A stretch of 13,272 bases of DNA from JBFHER01 sp041584055 (GTDB lineage: Bacteria; Bacteroidota; Bacteroidia; Bacteroidales; UBA5342): assembly GCA_041584055.1 (NCBI GenBank), contig JBFHER010000087.1, positions 1 to 13,272 on the forward strand. The letters run 5' to 3'. The first letter of the stretch is position 1; the number at the start of each line of letters is the position of its first letter. Below the pieces are notes generated by a model. It did not search any database. It saw only the letters and a list, made by a program, of their open reading frames with translations, and was not told the DNA's origin. Positions 1 to 7,210 of the stretch are shown here, one piece after another. Made by a program: the position numbers and the translations under genes.

Positions 1-211
1 ATACCATTCGATCTTGTTTGCCTGCTATGGTTTTAGCGCAGGTGGATGACTTTTTAACCCCCTGGTGAGTGAATAATTAATAGTGAGTGATTCGTCTTAG
101 CTGAAATTTTGGCGAGATGAAAACGAAATCCCGCTGCTAAAAAAATAAACTTGGCGGGGTGTATGGTAGAATGATATGCTGAATTGAGTTCAGAATAAAA
201 AAAGTAGAATT
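1..211. other. Upstream flank of uxuA, no gene recognised
   Basis: This stretch probably includes the 3' end of a gene that starts outside the window. Short open frames run in from the left edge in all three + frames and stop at about 34-36, 47-49 and 66-68, but none is recognisable. Two copies of GTGAGTGA lie near 64-71 and 83-90 in A/T-rich sequence. The only promoter-like string is AAATTTTG near 102-110, which misses the first T of the Bacteroidota -7 box TAnnTTTG and has no good -33 partner. The region just before the uxuA start is A-rich, as is usual for this phylum, and has no Shine-Dalgarno sequence. Confidence 0.4.
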
Positions 212-1432
212 ATGGGAATGGAGCAGACATGGCGCTGGTATGGGCCGAGTGATCCGGTAACGCTGGCAGACATCAGACAAGCTGGTGCGACCGGTATTGT
301 AACAGCCTTGCATGAAATAGAAATTGGCGAGGTTTGGACGGAAGATGCAATAGCAGAAAGAAAACGACACATAGAATGGGATAACAGTGTAAATCCTTCA
401 CAACCGAGAGGATTAACCTGGTCCGTGATTGAAAGTATTCCGGTGCATGAAGATATTAAACTGGGAAAACCAACGCGGGATGCCTGGATAGAAAAGTATA
501 AGGAGAGTATCCGCAATGTTGGAAAAGTGGGCATTCCTGTATTGACATACAACTGGATGCCGGTGGTAGACTGGACACGTACAAATCTTGAAATGGAACT
601 GGACGATGGTGCCAGGGCTTTGCAGTTTAATATGGACGAATACATTGCGTTTGATCTGTTTATACTGCAACGTGGTGGCGCAGAAAAAGAGTATTCAAAG
701 GAACAGATTGAAAGAGCGAAATGCAAATTTGAATCCATGAACTCTGAGCAGCGTTACGTGCTGCAAAAAAATATTATTGCAGGCCTTCCAGGTGGACAGG
801 AAGGCTATACCCTCGCCGATTTTAAAGGAAGGTTGGCTGAATATGATGGGATCACGGATGCCATTTATCGTGAGAACCTGAAGTACTTTTTAGAGCAAAT
901 TGTCCCTGTGGCAATGGAGTCTGGTGTACGTCTGGCCATTCATCCGGATGATCCGCCTGTTTCGTTGTTTGGACTTCCAAGGGTGGTTAGCACAGAAGCG
1001 GATTTGCAGTTTATTGTAAATGTTGTTGATTCCATTTACAATGGTTTATGTGTGTGTACAGGTTCATTAGGGGTGCGCCCTGATAACGATTTGCCGGGCA
1101 TTATCAGTCGCCTGGGCGACAAAATCAATTTTCTTCACCTGAGAAGTACCCAACGCGATGACAACGGAAGTTTTCATGAAGCAAGTCACCTGAGAGGAGA
1201 TGTGGACATGTACAATGTTATTTTGGAGGTACTTAAGCAACAGAAGAAACGACATGCTGCCAACAGAAGGGATGAAAAGATTCCAATGCGTGCAGATCAT
1301 GGGCATACAATTCTCGATGATTTGAAAAAGAAAACAAATCCGGGGTACTCGGCTTTGGGATTGCTCAGAGGTCAGGCTGAACTGAGAGGACTTGAACTGG
1401 GCATTGAAAAAAGTGGTGTTGTGTATAAATAA
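212..1432 (+). CDS. uxuA: Mannonate dehydratase UxuA
   Basis: Cytoplasmic enzyme that dehydrates D-mannonate to 2-keto-3-deoxy-D-gluconate (KDG), the third step of glucuronate breakdown. The 406-aa product is close to the family length (about 390-400) and opens with the family signature EQTWRWYGPSDPV at residues 4-16, followed by RQAGATGIVTALHE (22-35). The TIM-barrel metal site is represented by HPDDPP (244-249), CTGSLG (282-287), HLR (309-311), FHE (321-323), HLRGDVDM (326-333) and RADHGH (360-365). By analogy with characterised UxuA proteins, H244, C282, H309 and D362 are the likely divalent-metal ligands. The ATG at 212 is used here, but the second ATG at 218 would give the N-terminus MEQTWRW seen in enterobacterial UxuA and is equally plausible. 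It is the first gene of the uronate cluster; kdgK, for the next enzyme, follows after a 139-bp gap that holds a hairpin and a small heptamer array. Confidence 0.96.
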   Translation: MGMEQTWRWYGPSDPVTLADIRQAGATGIVTALHEIEIGEVWTEDAIAERKRHIEWDNSVNPSQPRGLTWSVIESIPVHEDIKLGKPTRDAWIEKYKESIRNVGKVGIPVLTYNWMPVVDWTRTNLEMELDDGARALQFNMDEYIAFDLFILQRGGAEKEYSKEQIERAKCKFESMNSEQRYVLQKNIIAGLPGGQEGYTLADFKGRLAEYDGITDAIYRENLKYFLEQIVPVAMESGVRLAIHPDDPPVSLFGLPRVVSTEADLQFIVNVVDSIYNGLCVCTGSLGVRPDNDLPGIISRLGDKINFLHLRSTQRDDNGSFHEASHLRGDVDMYNVILEVLKQQKKRHAANRRDEKIPMRADHGHTILDDLKKKTNPGYSALGLLRGQAELRGLELGIEKSGVVYK

Positions 1433-1460
1433 AAATAATTTAGAAACAATTTTTAGATTT

Positions 1461-1491
1461 GAATCAAGGCAATATTTTATTGTCTTGATTC
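1461..1491 (+). terminator. Hairpin downstream of uxuA
   Basis: A 14-bp stem pairs 1461-1474 with 1478-1491 around a 3-nt loop (TTT). The outer arms are GAATCAAG and CTTGATTC, followed by one G-U pair and then CAATA/TATTG. It starts 28 nt after the uxuA stop. No U-run follows, so it is a poor classical intrinsic terminator. It could be a 3' RNA-stabilising or processing hairpin between uxuA and kdgK. Its 3' arm is also the first unit of the heptamer array that follows. Confidence 0.55.
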
Positions 1492-1539
1492 GTAAATCTT
1501 ATATCTTGCATCTTGGTTCTTGCATCTTGACGCTTATCT
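1484..1539. repeat. Short degenerate heptamer array (8 units)
   Basis: Reading 7-base steps from 1484 gives cttgatt, cgtaaat, cttatat, cttgcat, cttggtt, cttgcat, cttgacg, cttatct. Six of the eight units start with CTT and four with CTTG followed by a variable base, all in one register. It resembles a decayed copy of the large CTTGATW array upstream of uxaC. It lies wholly in the uxuA-kdgK gap and ends 32 bp before the kdgK start. Confidence 0.7.
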
Positions 1540-1571
1540 TGAAACTTTAAATTCATTAAATGCAATAAAAT

Positions 1572-2639
1572 ATGAAAAACATTCCAAAATACGCATTGCT
1601 GGTGCCAACCAGCATGGGCGTTAGAATTACACCAGTGAATGGTCAACCCGTTCACAGCAGTGATACATTTAAAATGCAGGCCACCAGTGCCGAAACAAAT
1701 GTGGCCAGTGTTGCGTCATATCTGGGATTGCCGGTAAAGGTGCTCACCACCTTTGTAAAGGGAAGCCCCATTGCTAAATTTATTAAAAGTAACCTTCGCA
1801 GTCGTTTTATGGATTTCGAAGGGCCTGAAGTCGTACAGGAAGATCCATGGGGTTACAGGCACCAGTTTAACATTGCAGACAGCGGAAGTGGCGGACGCGG
1901 ACCCCGTGTTCAAAACGACAGGGCAGGAGAGGTTGGCCGGACTTTGAATGTAAAGGACTTTGATTTGAATCGGATATTTGAGCAGGAGGGTGTTGAGATT
2001 GTCCATTTATCTGGTTTGATCGCTGCATTGTCTCCTGAAACAAGTGAGTTTTGTCTGGCCATTGCCAGAGCAGCCAAAAAAAGCGGGTCCAGAATTTCAT
2101 TCGATTTAAATTATCGTGCTTCATTTTGGAAAGGCAGAGAAAAGGAGTTAAGCAATGTGTTTGCTGAGATTGCTTCTGTTTCTGACATCCTTATCGGCAA
2201 TGAAGAAGATTTCCAATTATGCCTTGGCATCGAAGGACCTGAGGCTGGTGGTAAGGGGCTTGAGGAAAAAATCGATGGTTTTAAAGAAATGATCGGACGT
2301 GTTAAAAAAGCTTTCCCCAATGCATCTGTTTTTGCAACCACTCTGCGACAAGTCATCAATGTAAATAAACACTTATGGGGCGCCATTATGCTGGAAGAGC
2401 AGAACTGGCATGTGATCGAACCGAAGGAGATTGGCGTTCTTGACCGCATCGGTGGTGGAGATGGTTTTGTTGGCGGTCTGCTGTATGGTATATTGAAGAA
2501 ATGGGCTCCCGAAAAGTGGATTCAGTTTGGATGGGCAAGTGGTGCACTGGCAACTACATTTCTAACAGATTATGCGCAACCTGCTGATGAGGAAATGATC
2601 TGGAGTATCTGGGAAGGAAATGCCCGCGTGAAACGTTAA
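1572..2639 (+). CDS. kdgK: 2-dehydro-3-deoxygluconokinase, PfkB family
   Basis: Ribokinase/PfkB-fold sugar kinase that most likely phosphorylates KDG to 2-keto-3-deoxy-6-phosphogluconate (KDPG) with ATP. The PfkB signature 2 region, DRIGGGDGFVGGLL, lies at 291-304; D297 of GGGD is the expected catalytic base and the glycines form the anion hole. FDLNYR (177-182) is typical of KDG kinases, as is IGNEEDF in the middle of the protein. The region around 107-126 (GRGPRVQNDRAGEV) matches the substrate-contacting stretch that usually reads RP..V.YDRA. At 355 aa it is longer than enterobacterial KdgK (about 310), as is common in Bacteroidota. It sits between mannonate dehydratase, which makes its substrate, and a LarA-like gene only 9 bp downstream, so the two are very probably co-transcribed. 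Specificity for KDG over another 2-keto-3-deoxy acid or a ketohexose is inferred from context. Confidence 0.88.
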   Translation: MKNIPKYALLVPTSMGVRITPVNGQPVHSSDTFKMQATSAETNVASVASYLGLPVKVLTTFVKGSPIAKFIKSNLRSRFMDFEGPEVVQEDPWGYRHQFNIADSGSGGRGPRVQNDRAGEVGRTLNVKDFDLNRIFEQEGVEIVHLSGLIAALSPETSEFCLAIARAAKKSGSRISFDLNYRASFWKGREKELSNVFAEIASVSDILIGNEEDFQLCLGIEGPEAGGKGLEEKIDGFKEMIGRVKKAFPNASVFATTLRQVINVNKHLWGAIMLEEQNWHVIEPKEIGVLDRIGGGDGFVGGLLYGILKKWAPEKWIQFGWASGALATTFLTDYAQPADEEMIWSIWEGNARVKR

Positions 2640-2648
2640 ATAATAAAC

Positions 2649-3926
2649 ATGATATACTATCAAATTGGTTCAGAAACCACGGAATTAAGTAGTGATGACC
2701 TGCAGGCAGGTTTGTATGCTGCGCTGAAAAAATTGGGCGAACGCAACAATGTGCTTGTGGTGCCTCCCGATTTTACACGTTTCCACTCCCGTGCAGGGGT
2801 TTTAACCACGCACGCCTATAACTACTATCAGAATAAAGTAAAGGACATCCTGCCGGCATTGGGAACCCATAAGCCGATGACAGAAGAGGAGCTGAATGAA
2901 ATGTATGTTGGCGTTCCGCACCACTTGTTTCGGGAACACGACTGGCGAAATGATGTGGTGACCGTGGGAGAGGTACCTGGTGAGTTCATCTCTGAAATTA
3001 CGGATGGTGCAATAAGTTATTCCTGGCCAGCACAGTTAAACAGACTGGTTTGGGAAGGGAAGCATGACTTAATTCTTTCAATTGGGCAGGTGGTGCCGCA
3101 TGAGGTGATCGGAATGGCCAATTACAATAAAAACCTTTTTGTAGGTACCGGTGGATCAGAAGGGATCAATAAGAGTCACTTTATTGGTGCTGTTTACGGT
3201 ATGGAACGCTTGATGGGGCGTGCAGATAATCCAGTTAGAAAAGTCCTGAATTTTGCCTCCGAAAACCTCTTGGGTGATTTGCCCATCGTCTATGTTCATA
3301 CCGTTGTTGGTAGAAACGATGCCGGAGAACTGGTGACACGTGGTTTATTTGTGGGAGATGACATTGAGGTCTTCGAAAAGGCCGCAGAATTGTCATTGAA
3401 GGTGAACTTCACCATGCTTGACAAACCACTACAAAAAGTGATCGTCTATCTGGATCCTTCTGAGTTTAAAAGTACCTGGCTTGGGAACAAGGCCGTTTAC
3501 AGAACCAGAATGGCCATGGGAGATGGGGGCGAGTTGGTTATATTAGCGCCTGGTCTCAAGGAATTTGGTGAAGACAGGGAGATTGATCGCCTAATCCGCA
3601 AATATGGTTACAGAGGAACGGAGGAAACCCTTGCTGCCTTGAAAAATAATCCCGAACTTGAGCAGAATTTAAGTGCAGCAGCTCACTTGATTCATGGTAG
3701 TTCAGAGGACAGGTTTTCAATCACCTATTGTCCCGGTAATCTGACACAGGAAGAAATTGAAAATGTCAATTTCAAGTATGCTGATCTTGCTGAAATGGTG
3801 AAACGCTACGATCCTGAAGTCTTAAAAGAAGGATACAATACAATGCCTGACGGGGAGGAAGTCTATTTTATATCCAATCCGGCCATTGGGCTCTGGGCAT
3901 ACAAGGAAAGATTTAAAAACGCATAA
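2649..3926 (+). CDS. LarA-superfamily (DUF2088) protein, putative nickel-dependent aldonate epimerase
   Basis: A 425-aa member of the lactate racemase LarA superfamily, whose characterised members use a nickel-pincer nucleotide to racemise or epimerise alpha-hydroxy acids. DFTR at 41-44 matches the LarA DxTR motif, and GTHKPMTEEE (72-81) carries H74, the likely counterpart of LarA H108. H151, K161 and H177 repeat exactly the spacing of LarA H174, K184 (covalent cofactor attachment) and H200. This suggests a functional cofactor site rather than a decayed relative. The start at 2649 is 9 bp after the kdgK stop. The superfamily is known to include a D-gluconate 2-epimerase, which interconverts gluconate and mannonate. 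Since the neighbours act on mannonate (uxuA), KDG (kdgK) and 6-phosphogluconate (gnd), that activity is the best guess here. Uronates also have an alpha-hydroxyl next to their carboxylate, so other substrates are possible. No larB, larC or larE cofactor genes are in the window. Confidence 0.85.
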   Translation: MIYYQIGSETTELSSDDLQAGLYAALKKLGERNNVLVVPPDFTRFHSRAGVLTTHAYNYYQNKVKDILPALGTHKPMTEEELNEMYVGVPHHLFREHDWRNDVVTVGEVPGEFISEITDGAISYSWPAQLNRLVWEGKHDLILSIGQVVPHEVIGMANYNKNLFVGTGGSEGINKSHFIGAVYGMERLMGRADNPVRKVLNFASENLLGDLPIVYVHTVVGRNDAGELVTRGLFVGDDIEVFEKAAELSLKVNFTMLDKPLQKVIVYLDPSEFKSTWLGNKAVYRTRMAMGDGGELVILAPGLKEFGEDREIDRLIRKYGYRGTEETLAALKNNPELEQNLSAAAHLIHGSSEDRFSITYCPGNLTQEEIENVNFKYADLAEMVKRYDPEVLKEGYNTMPDGEEVYFISNPAIGLWAYKERFKNA

Positions 3927-3962
3927 TTAAAATATTAATTCATTATTCTTAAATTTAATAGC

Positions 3963-5423
3963 ATGGCAAATAATAATTTATCTGATTTTGGAATCATTGG
4001 TCTGGCAGTAATGGGTGAAAACCTCGCCTTGAATGTTGAAAGCAGAGGTTTTAAAGTATCGGTTTTTAACAGAACTCAGGGCGTGGCTCAACGTTTCGTT
4101 GAAGGACGTGCCAAAGGGAAAAACTTTGTCGCAGCATCAACCGTCGAAGAGCTTGTGCAAAGCCTTGCCGCACCACGAAAAATTATGATGATGATCAAAG
4201 CCGGCAAACCGGTGGATATGTTGATCGATCAGCTTATTCCTTTGCTGGATGAAGGCGATATTCTGATCGATGGTGGAAACAGCAACTTCCAGGATTCAAT
4301 ACGCCGCACTGCTTATGTTGAAAGCAAGGGGCTGTTATACATCGGAACTGGTGTGTCGGGAGGAGAAGAAGGCGCACTCAAAGGACCATCAATCATGCCC
4401 GGAGGATCGAAAGCTGCCTGGGCCTCAGTGAAACCTATATTTCAATCCATTGCCGCTAAAACAGATGATGGAACGCCTTGCTGCGACTGGGTTGGAGAAA
4501 ATGGCGCAGGTCATTTTGTGAAAATGGTCCACAATGGAATTGAATATGGTGATATGCAATTGATCACAGAGGCATATCAGATCATGAAAGATCTACTTGG
4601 GCTGTCGCATGATGAAATGCATGACGTGTTTGCAGAATGGAACGAGGGCGATTTAAGCAGTTATTTAATCGAGATCACCAGAGATATTCTTGGTTTTAAA
4701 GACGAAGACGGCGAACCACTGGTTGAAAAAATAATGGATCGTGCCGGTCAGAAAGGAACCGGAAAATGGACCGGAATCAATGCGCTTGACCTTGGTGTTC
4801 CATTGACCCTCATTGGTGAGTCAGTGTTTGCTCGTTGCCTGTCCGCAATTAAAGAGGAACGTGTGGAGGCATCTAAAATATTTAAACCGGCACTGCCAAA
4901 ATTTGCAGGCGACAAAGCACAGTTGCTTGCCGATTTGCAGGATGCACTTTATGCTGCTAAATTAATTTCCTATGCGCAAGGCTATGCCCTGATGAAAGCG
5001 GCAGCGGTTGAGCATGGCTGGAATCTGAATTATGGCGGTATTGCCCTGATGTGGAGAGGTGGCTGTATCATCCGATCTGTTTTCCTTGGAAATATAAAGG
5101 ATGCCTATGATGCAAATCCTGAGCTCACAAACCTGCTCATGGATCCGTTCTTTAAAGATAAAATTGAAAAAGCACAAGCTGGTTTGAGGCGTCTGGCTGC
5201 AACTGCCATTACCCATGGTGTGCCCATCCCTACGCTGGCATCAGCCATCAACTATTTTGATGGTTACAGAAGCGAGCGCCTGCCAGCGAATCTGCTTCAG
5301 GCTCAACGGGATTATTTTGGCGCTCACACCTACGAACGTGTGGATCAACCAAAAGGAAAATTCTTCCACACAAACTGGACCGGAGAGGGAGGAGATACCG
5401 TTTCTCAAACATATGTTGTGTAA
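3963..5423 (+). CDS. gnd: 6-phosphogluconate dehydrogenase, decarboxylating
   Basis: Cytoplasmic enzyme of the oxidative pentose phosphate pathway, converting 6-phosphogluconate and NADP(+) to ribulose-5-phosphate, CO2 and NADPH. The 486-aa length fits the long dimeric form. The N-terminal Rossmann domain shows GLAVMGENLALN (13-24) and NRT (36-38), the latter expected to contact the NADP 2'-phosphate. IDGGNSN (102-108) and GTGVSGGEEGA (128-138) are the substrate-binding signatures. The catalytic stretch GHFVKMVHNGIEYGD (183-197) contains K187 and E194, equivalent to the general base and acid of characterised enzymes. GQKGTGKWT (262-270) is also conserved. It follows the LarA-like gene by 36 bp. 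No zwf, pgl or gluconokinase is adjacent, so its place in a uronate cluster suggests a feed from gluconate or mannonate. A hairpin and a long heptamer array follow the stop. Confidence 0.97.
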   Translation: MANNNLSDFGIIGLAVMGENLALNVESRGFKVSVFNRTQGVAQRFVEGRAKGKNFVAASTVEELVQSLAAPRKIMMMIKAGKPVDMLIDQLIPLLDEGDILIDGGNSNFQDSIRRTAYVESKGLLYIGTGVSGGEEGALKGPSIMPGGSKAAWASVKPIFQSIAAKTDDGTPCCDWVGENGAGHFVKMVHNGIEYGDMQLITEAYQIMKDLLGLSHDEMHDVFAEWNEGDLSSYLIEITRDILGFKDEDGEPLVEKIMDRAGQKGTGKWTGINALDLGVPLTLIGESVFARCLSAIKEERVEASKIFKPALPKFAGDKAQLLADLQDALYAAKLISYAQGYALMKAAAVEHGWNLNYGGIALMWRGGCIIRSVFLGNIKDAYDANPELTNLLMDPFFKDKIEKAQAGLRRLAATAITHGVPIPTLASAINYFDGYRSERLPANLLQAQRDYFGAHTYERVDQPKGKFFHTNWTGEGGDTVSQTYVV

Positions 5424-5439
5424 TAGAACAACCTTAGCT

Positions 5440-5481
5440 ATCAAGATTGGTTTGCAATGACACTTTTGCACCAATCTTGAT
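5440..5481 (+). terminator. Hairpin downstream of gnd
   Basis: An outer 11-bp perfect stem pairs 5440-5450 (ATCAAGATTGG) with 5471-5481 (CCAATCTTGAT). After a 2-nt bulge an inner stem pairs TGCAA (5453-5457) with TTGCA (5466-5470) around an 8-nt loop. It lies 16 nt past the gnd stop. The downstream sequence is T-rich but has no continuous U-run, so termination would be inefficient or it serves mRNA stabilisation. The 3' arm overlaps the first heptamer of the array at 5476. Confidence 0.6.
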
Positions 5482-5776
5482 TCTTGCTTCTTGGTTCTTG
5501 CTTCTTGCTTCTTGATTCTTGATACTTGATTCTTGATACTTGATTCTTGATACTTGATACTTGCTTCTTGATACTCGATACTTGATTCTTGCTTCTTGCT
5601 TCTTGATTCTCACTACTTAATTCTTGATTCTTGGTTCTTGCTTCTTGCTTCTTGATTCTCACTACTTGATACTTGATACTTGATACTTGATACTTGATTC
5701 TTGATTCTTGATTCTTGATTCTTGATTCTCACTACTCACTACTTGATACTTGATACTAAATACAAAACACTCAACA
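5476..5776. repeat. Heptanucleotide tandem array, consensus CTTGATW
   Basis: Stepping by 7 from 5476 to 5755 gives 40 consecutive units with no slip in register. I count CTTGATT 13 times, CTTGATA 11, CTTGCTT 8, CTCACTA 4, CTTGGTT 2, and CTCGATA and CTTAATT once each. Three more decayed units (ctaaata, caaaaca, ctcaaca) reach 5776, only 10 nt before the uxaC start codon. Variation falls almost entirely at positions 3-7 of the unit, while the leading CT never changes within the 40 core units. The array fills the whole gnd-uxaC gap of 363 bp apart from the hairpin and a short A-rich leader. It has no spacers and no coding potential that I would accept. Confidence 0.97.
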
Positions 5777-5786
5777 CACAAAAAAC

Positions 5787-7187
5787 ATGAAACAATTTTT
5801 AGACGATAATTTTCTGCTGGAAACAAAGACAGCAGAATACCTGTATCATGAGCATGCGAAAAAAATGCCCATCATCGACTACCATTGCCACCTTATTCCG
5901 GAGCAAATCGCAGAAAATAAGCGATTTGACAACATAACACAACCCTGGTTGTATGGCGACCACTACAAGTGGCGTGCAATGCGAACCAATGGTGTAGACG
6001 AAAAGTATTGTACAGGGAATGCCTCTGACTTTGAAAAATTTCAGAAATGGGCAGAAACCGTGCCATACACCCTGCGCAATCCGCTTTATCACTGGACACA
6101 TCTGGAGCTGAAAGCCTACTTCGGAATCACAGATATCCTGAATAAAGATTCAGCCAAGGCAATTTATGAGCAAACAAAAGAGATGCTGCAACAGCCTAAC
6201 TTCAATGTGCATGGTCTGATCTCAAGTCAGAATGTTGAATTGGTTTGTACCACGGATGACCCCATTGATTCGCTGGAGTTCCATGATGTGATCTTAGCAG
6301 AGGGAGCTTCTTTTAAAGTGCTTCCTGCCTGGCGCCCAGATAAAGCCATGGCTGTAGAAAATCCAATGGCTTTCAATGATTACCTGGATCAGTTATCAGA
6401 CGTTTGCCGGATGGATATTTTGACCATCGATGACCTCACCGATGCCTTACAGATGCGCCATGACTTTTTTCATGAAAATGGATGTCGCTTGTCGGATCAT
6501 GGCCTTGATACCTTCTATGCTGACGATTATACGAACAATGAGATTGCAGTAATTTTCAAAAAGGTGCGTTCAGGTAAAAAGCTTGATAAGGGCGAAATAA
6601 GTAAGTTTAAATCAGCCATGCTTTTTGATTTTGCGGTAATGGACCATGAGAAAGGTTGGGTGCAACAATATCATTACGGCGCGATGCGAAATAATAATGA
6701 GAAGAAGTTTAAACTACTTGGCCCTGATACAGGTTTCGATTCAATTGGTGTTTATGATGTTGCGCAAGCCATGTCAAAATTCCTGTCACGTTTGGATGCT
6801 GAAGATAAACTCACAAAAACAATTCTCTATAACTTAAACCCTTCTGACAATGAGATGGTTGCCACCATGCTTGGTAATTTCCAGGATGGAATAACGCCGG
6901 GGAAGATTCAATGGGGATCCGGATGGTGGTTCCTGGATCAGAAAGATGGAATGATCCGGCAAATGAATGCACTTTCAAGCCTTGGTTTGTTGAGTCGCTT
7001 TGTGGGCATGTTAACCGACTCCCGCAGCTTCCTCTCGTTTCCACGTCATGAGTATTTCAGACGCATTTTGTGTAACCTATTAGGCAAGGACATCGAAAAT
7101 GGTGAGATGCCAAATGATTTGAAGCTCGTTGGCAGCATGGTTGAGGATATCTCTTATAACAACGCAAAGAATTATTTCAACTTCTAG
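5787..7187 (+). CDS. uxaC: Glucuronate (uronate) isomerase UxaC
   Basis: Cytoplasmic aldose-ketose isomerase that converts D-glucuronate to D-fructuronate, and usually also D-galacturonate to D-tagaturonate, the entry step of hexuronate catabolism. The 466-aa length is standard for UxaC, a divergent member of the amidohydrolase superfamily. Family landmarks are DYHCHL (31-36, with H33 and H35 as the metal-site histidines), KWRAMRTNGV (61-70), NPLYHWTHLEL (98-108), CTTDDP (154-159), the segment GSGWWFLDQKDGM, and LTDSRSF plus FPRHEYFRR near 409-426. The start at 5787 gives the normal N-terminus (MKQFLDDNFLL). It lies just beyond the heptamer array, so the 5' leader is made of decayed repeat units and an A-rich run rather than a Shine-Dalgarno sequence. 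Its product is passed to fructuronate reductase (UxuB), which is not encoded in the window, and then to UxuA at the start of the cluster. Confidence 0.97.
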   Translation: MKQFLDDNFLLETKTAEYLYHEHAKKMPIIDYHCHLIPEQIAENKRFDNITQPWLYGDHYKWRAMRTNGVDEKYCTGNASDFEKFQKWAETVPYTLRNPLYHWTHLELKAYFGITDILNKDSAKAIYEQTKEMLQQPNFNVHGLISSQNVELVCTTDDPIDSLEFHDVILAEGASFKVLPAWRPDKAMAVENPMAFNDYLDQLSDVCRMDILTIDDLTDALQMRHDFFHENGCRLSDHGLDTFYADDYTNNEIAVIFKKVRSGKKLDKGEISKFKSAMLFDFAVMDHEKGWVQQYHYGAMRNNNEKKFKLLGPDTGFDSIGVYDVAQAMSKFLSRLDAEDKLTKTILYNLNPSDNEMVATMLGNFQDGITPGKIQWGSGWWFLDQKDGMIRQMNALSSLGLLSRFVGMLTDSRSFLSFPRHEYFRRILCNLLGKDIENGEMPNDLKLVGSMVEDISYNNAKNYFNF

Positions 7188-7210
7188 GCAGCGGAATTTT
7201 AGGTGCTGAA

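Noticed and set aside
1..68. 3' end of an SDR-type fructuronate reductase upstream of uxuA (one frame ends GFSAGG)
   Set aside because: The match to the usual SDR ending is only a few residues, and the other two frames are equally open to their stops. Too little sequence to support a call.
62..92. Third heptamer-array remnant, on the opposite strand (TAGTGAG is the complement of the CTCACTA unit)
   Set aside because: Only one exact unit match and no steady 7-base register, so it could be chance in A/T-rich sequence.
190..738. Long reverse-strand open frame (182 residues) opposite uxuA
   Set aside because: It overlaps the strongly conserved uxuA coding sequence and has no recognisable domain. 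It is a shadow frame.
1464..1655. Reverse-strand open frame of 63 residues over the small heptamer array and the start of kdgK
   Set aside because: Same repeat-derived low-complexity composition, and it overlaps the well-supported kdgK start.
5441..5662. Reverse-strand open frame of 73 residues rich in K, N, Q, S and E across the heptamer array
   Set aside because: Seven-base units repeat every 21 bp, so a stop-free frame gives an automatic heptapeptide repeat. It shares no features with a real protein and is a by-product of the array.
5476..5755. CRISPR-like array
   Set aside because: The units are 7 bp, contiguous and without spacers, and no cas genes are nearby. It is a simple tandem repeat.
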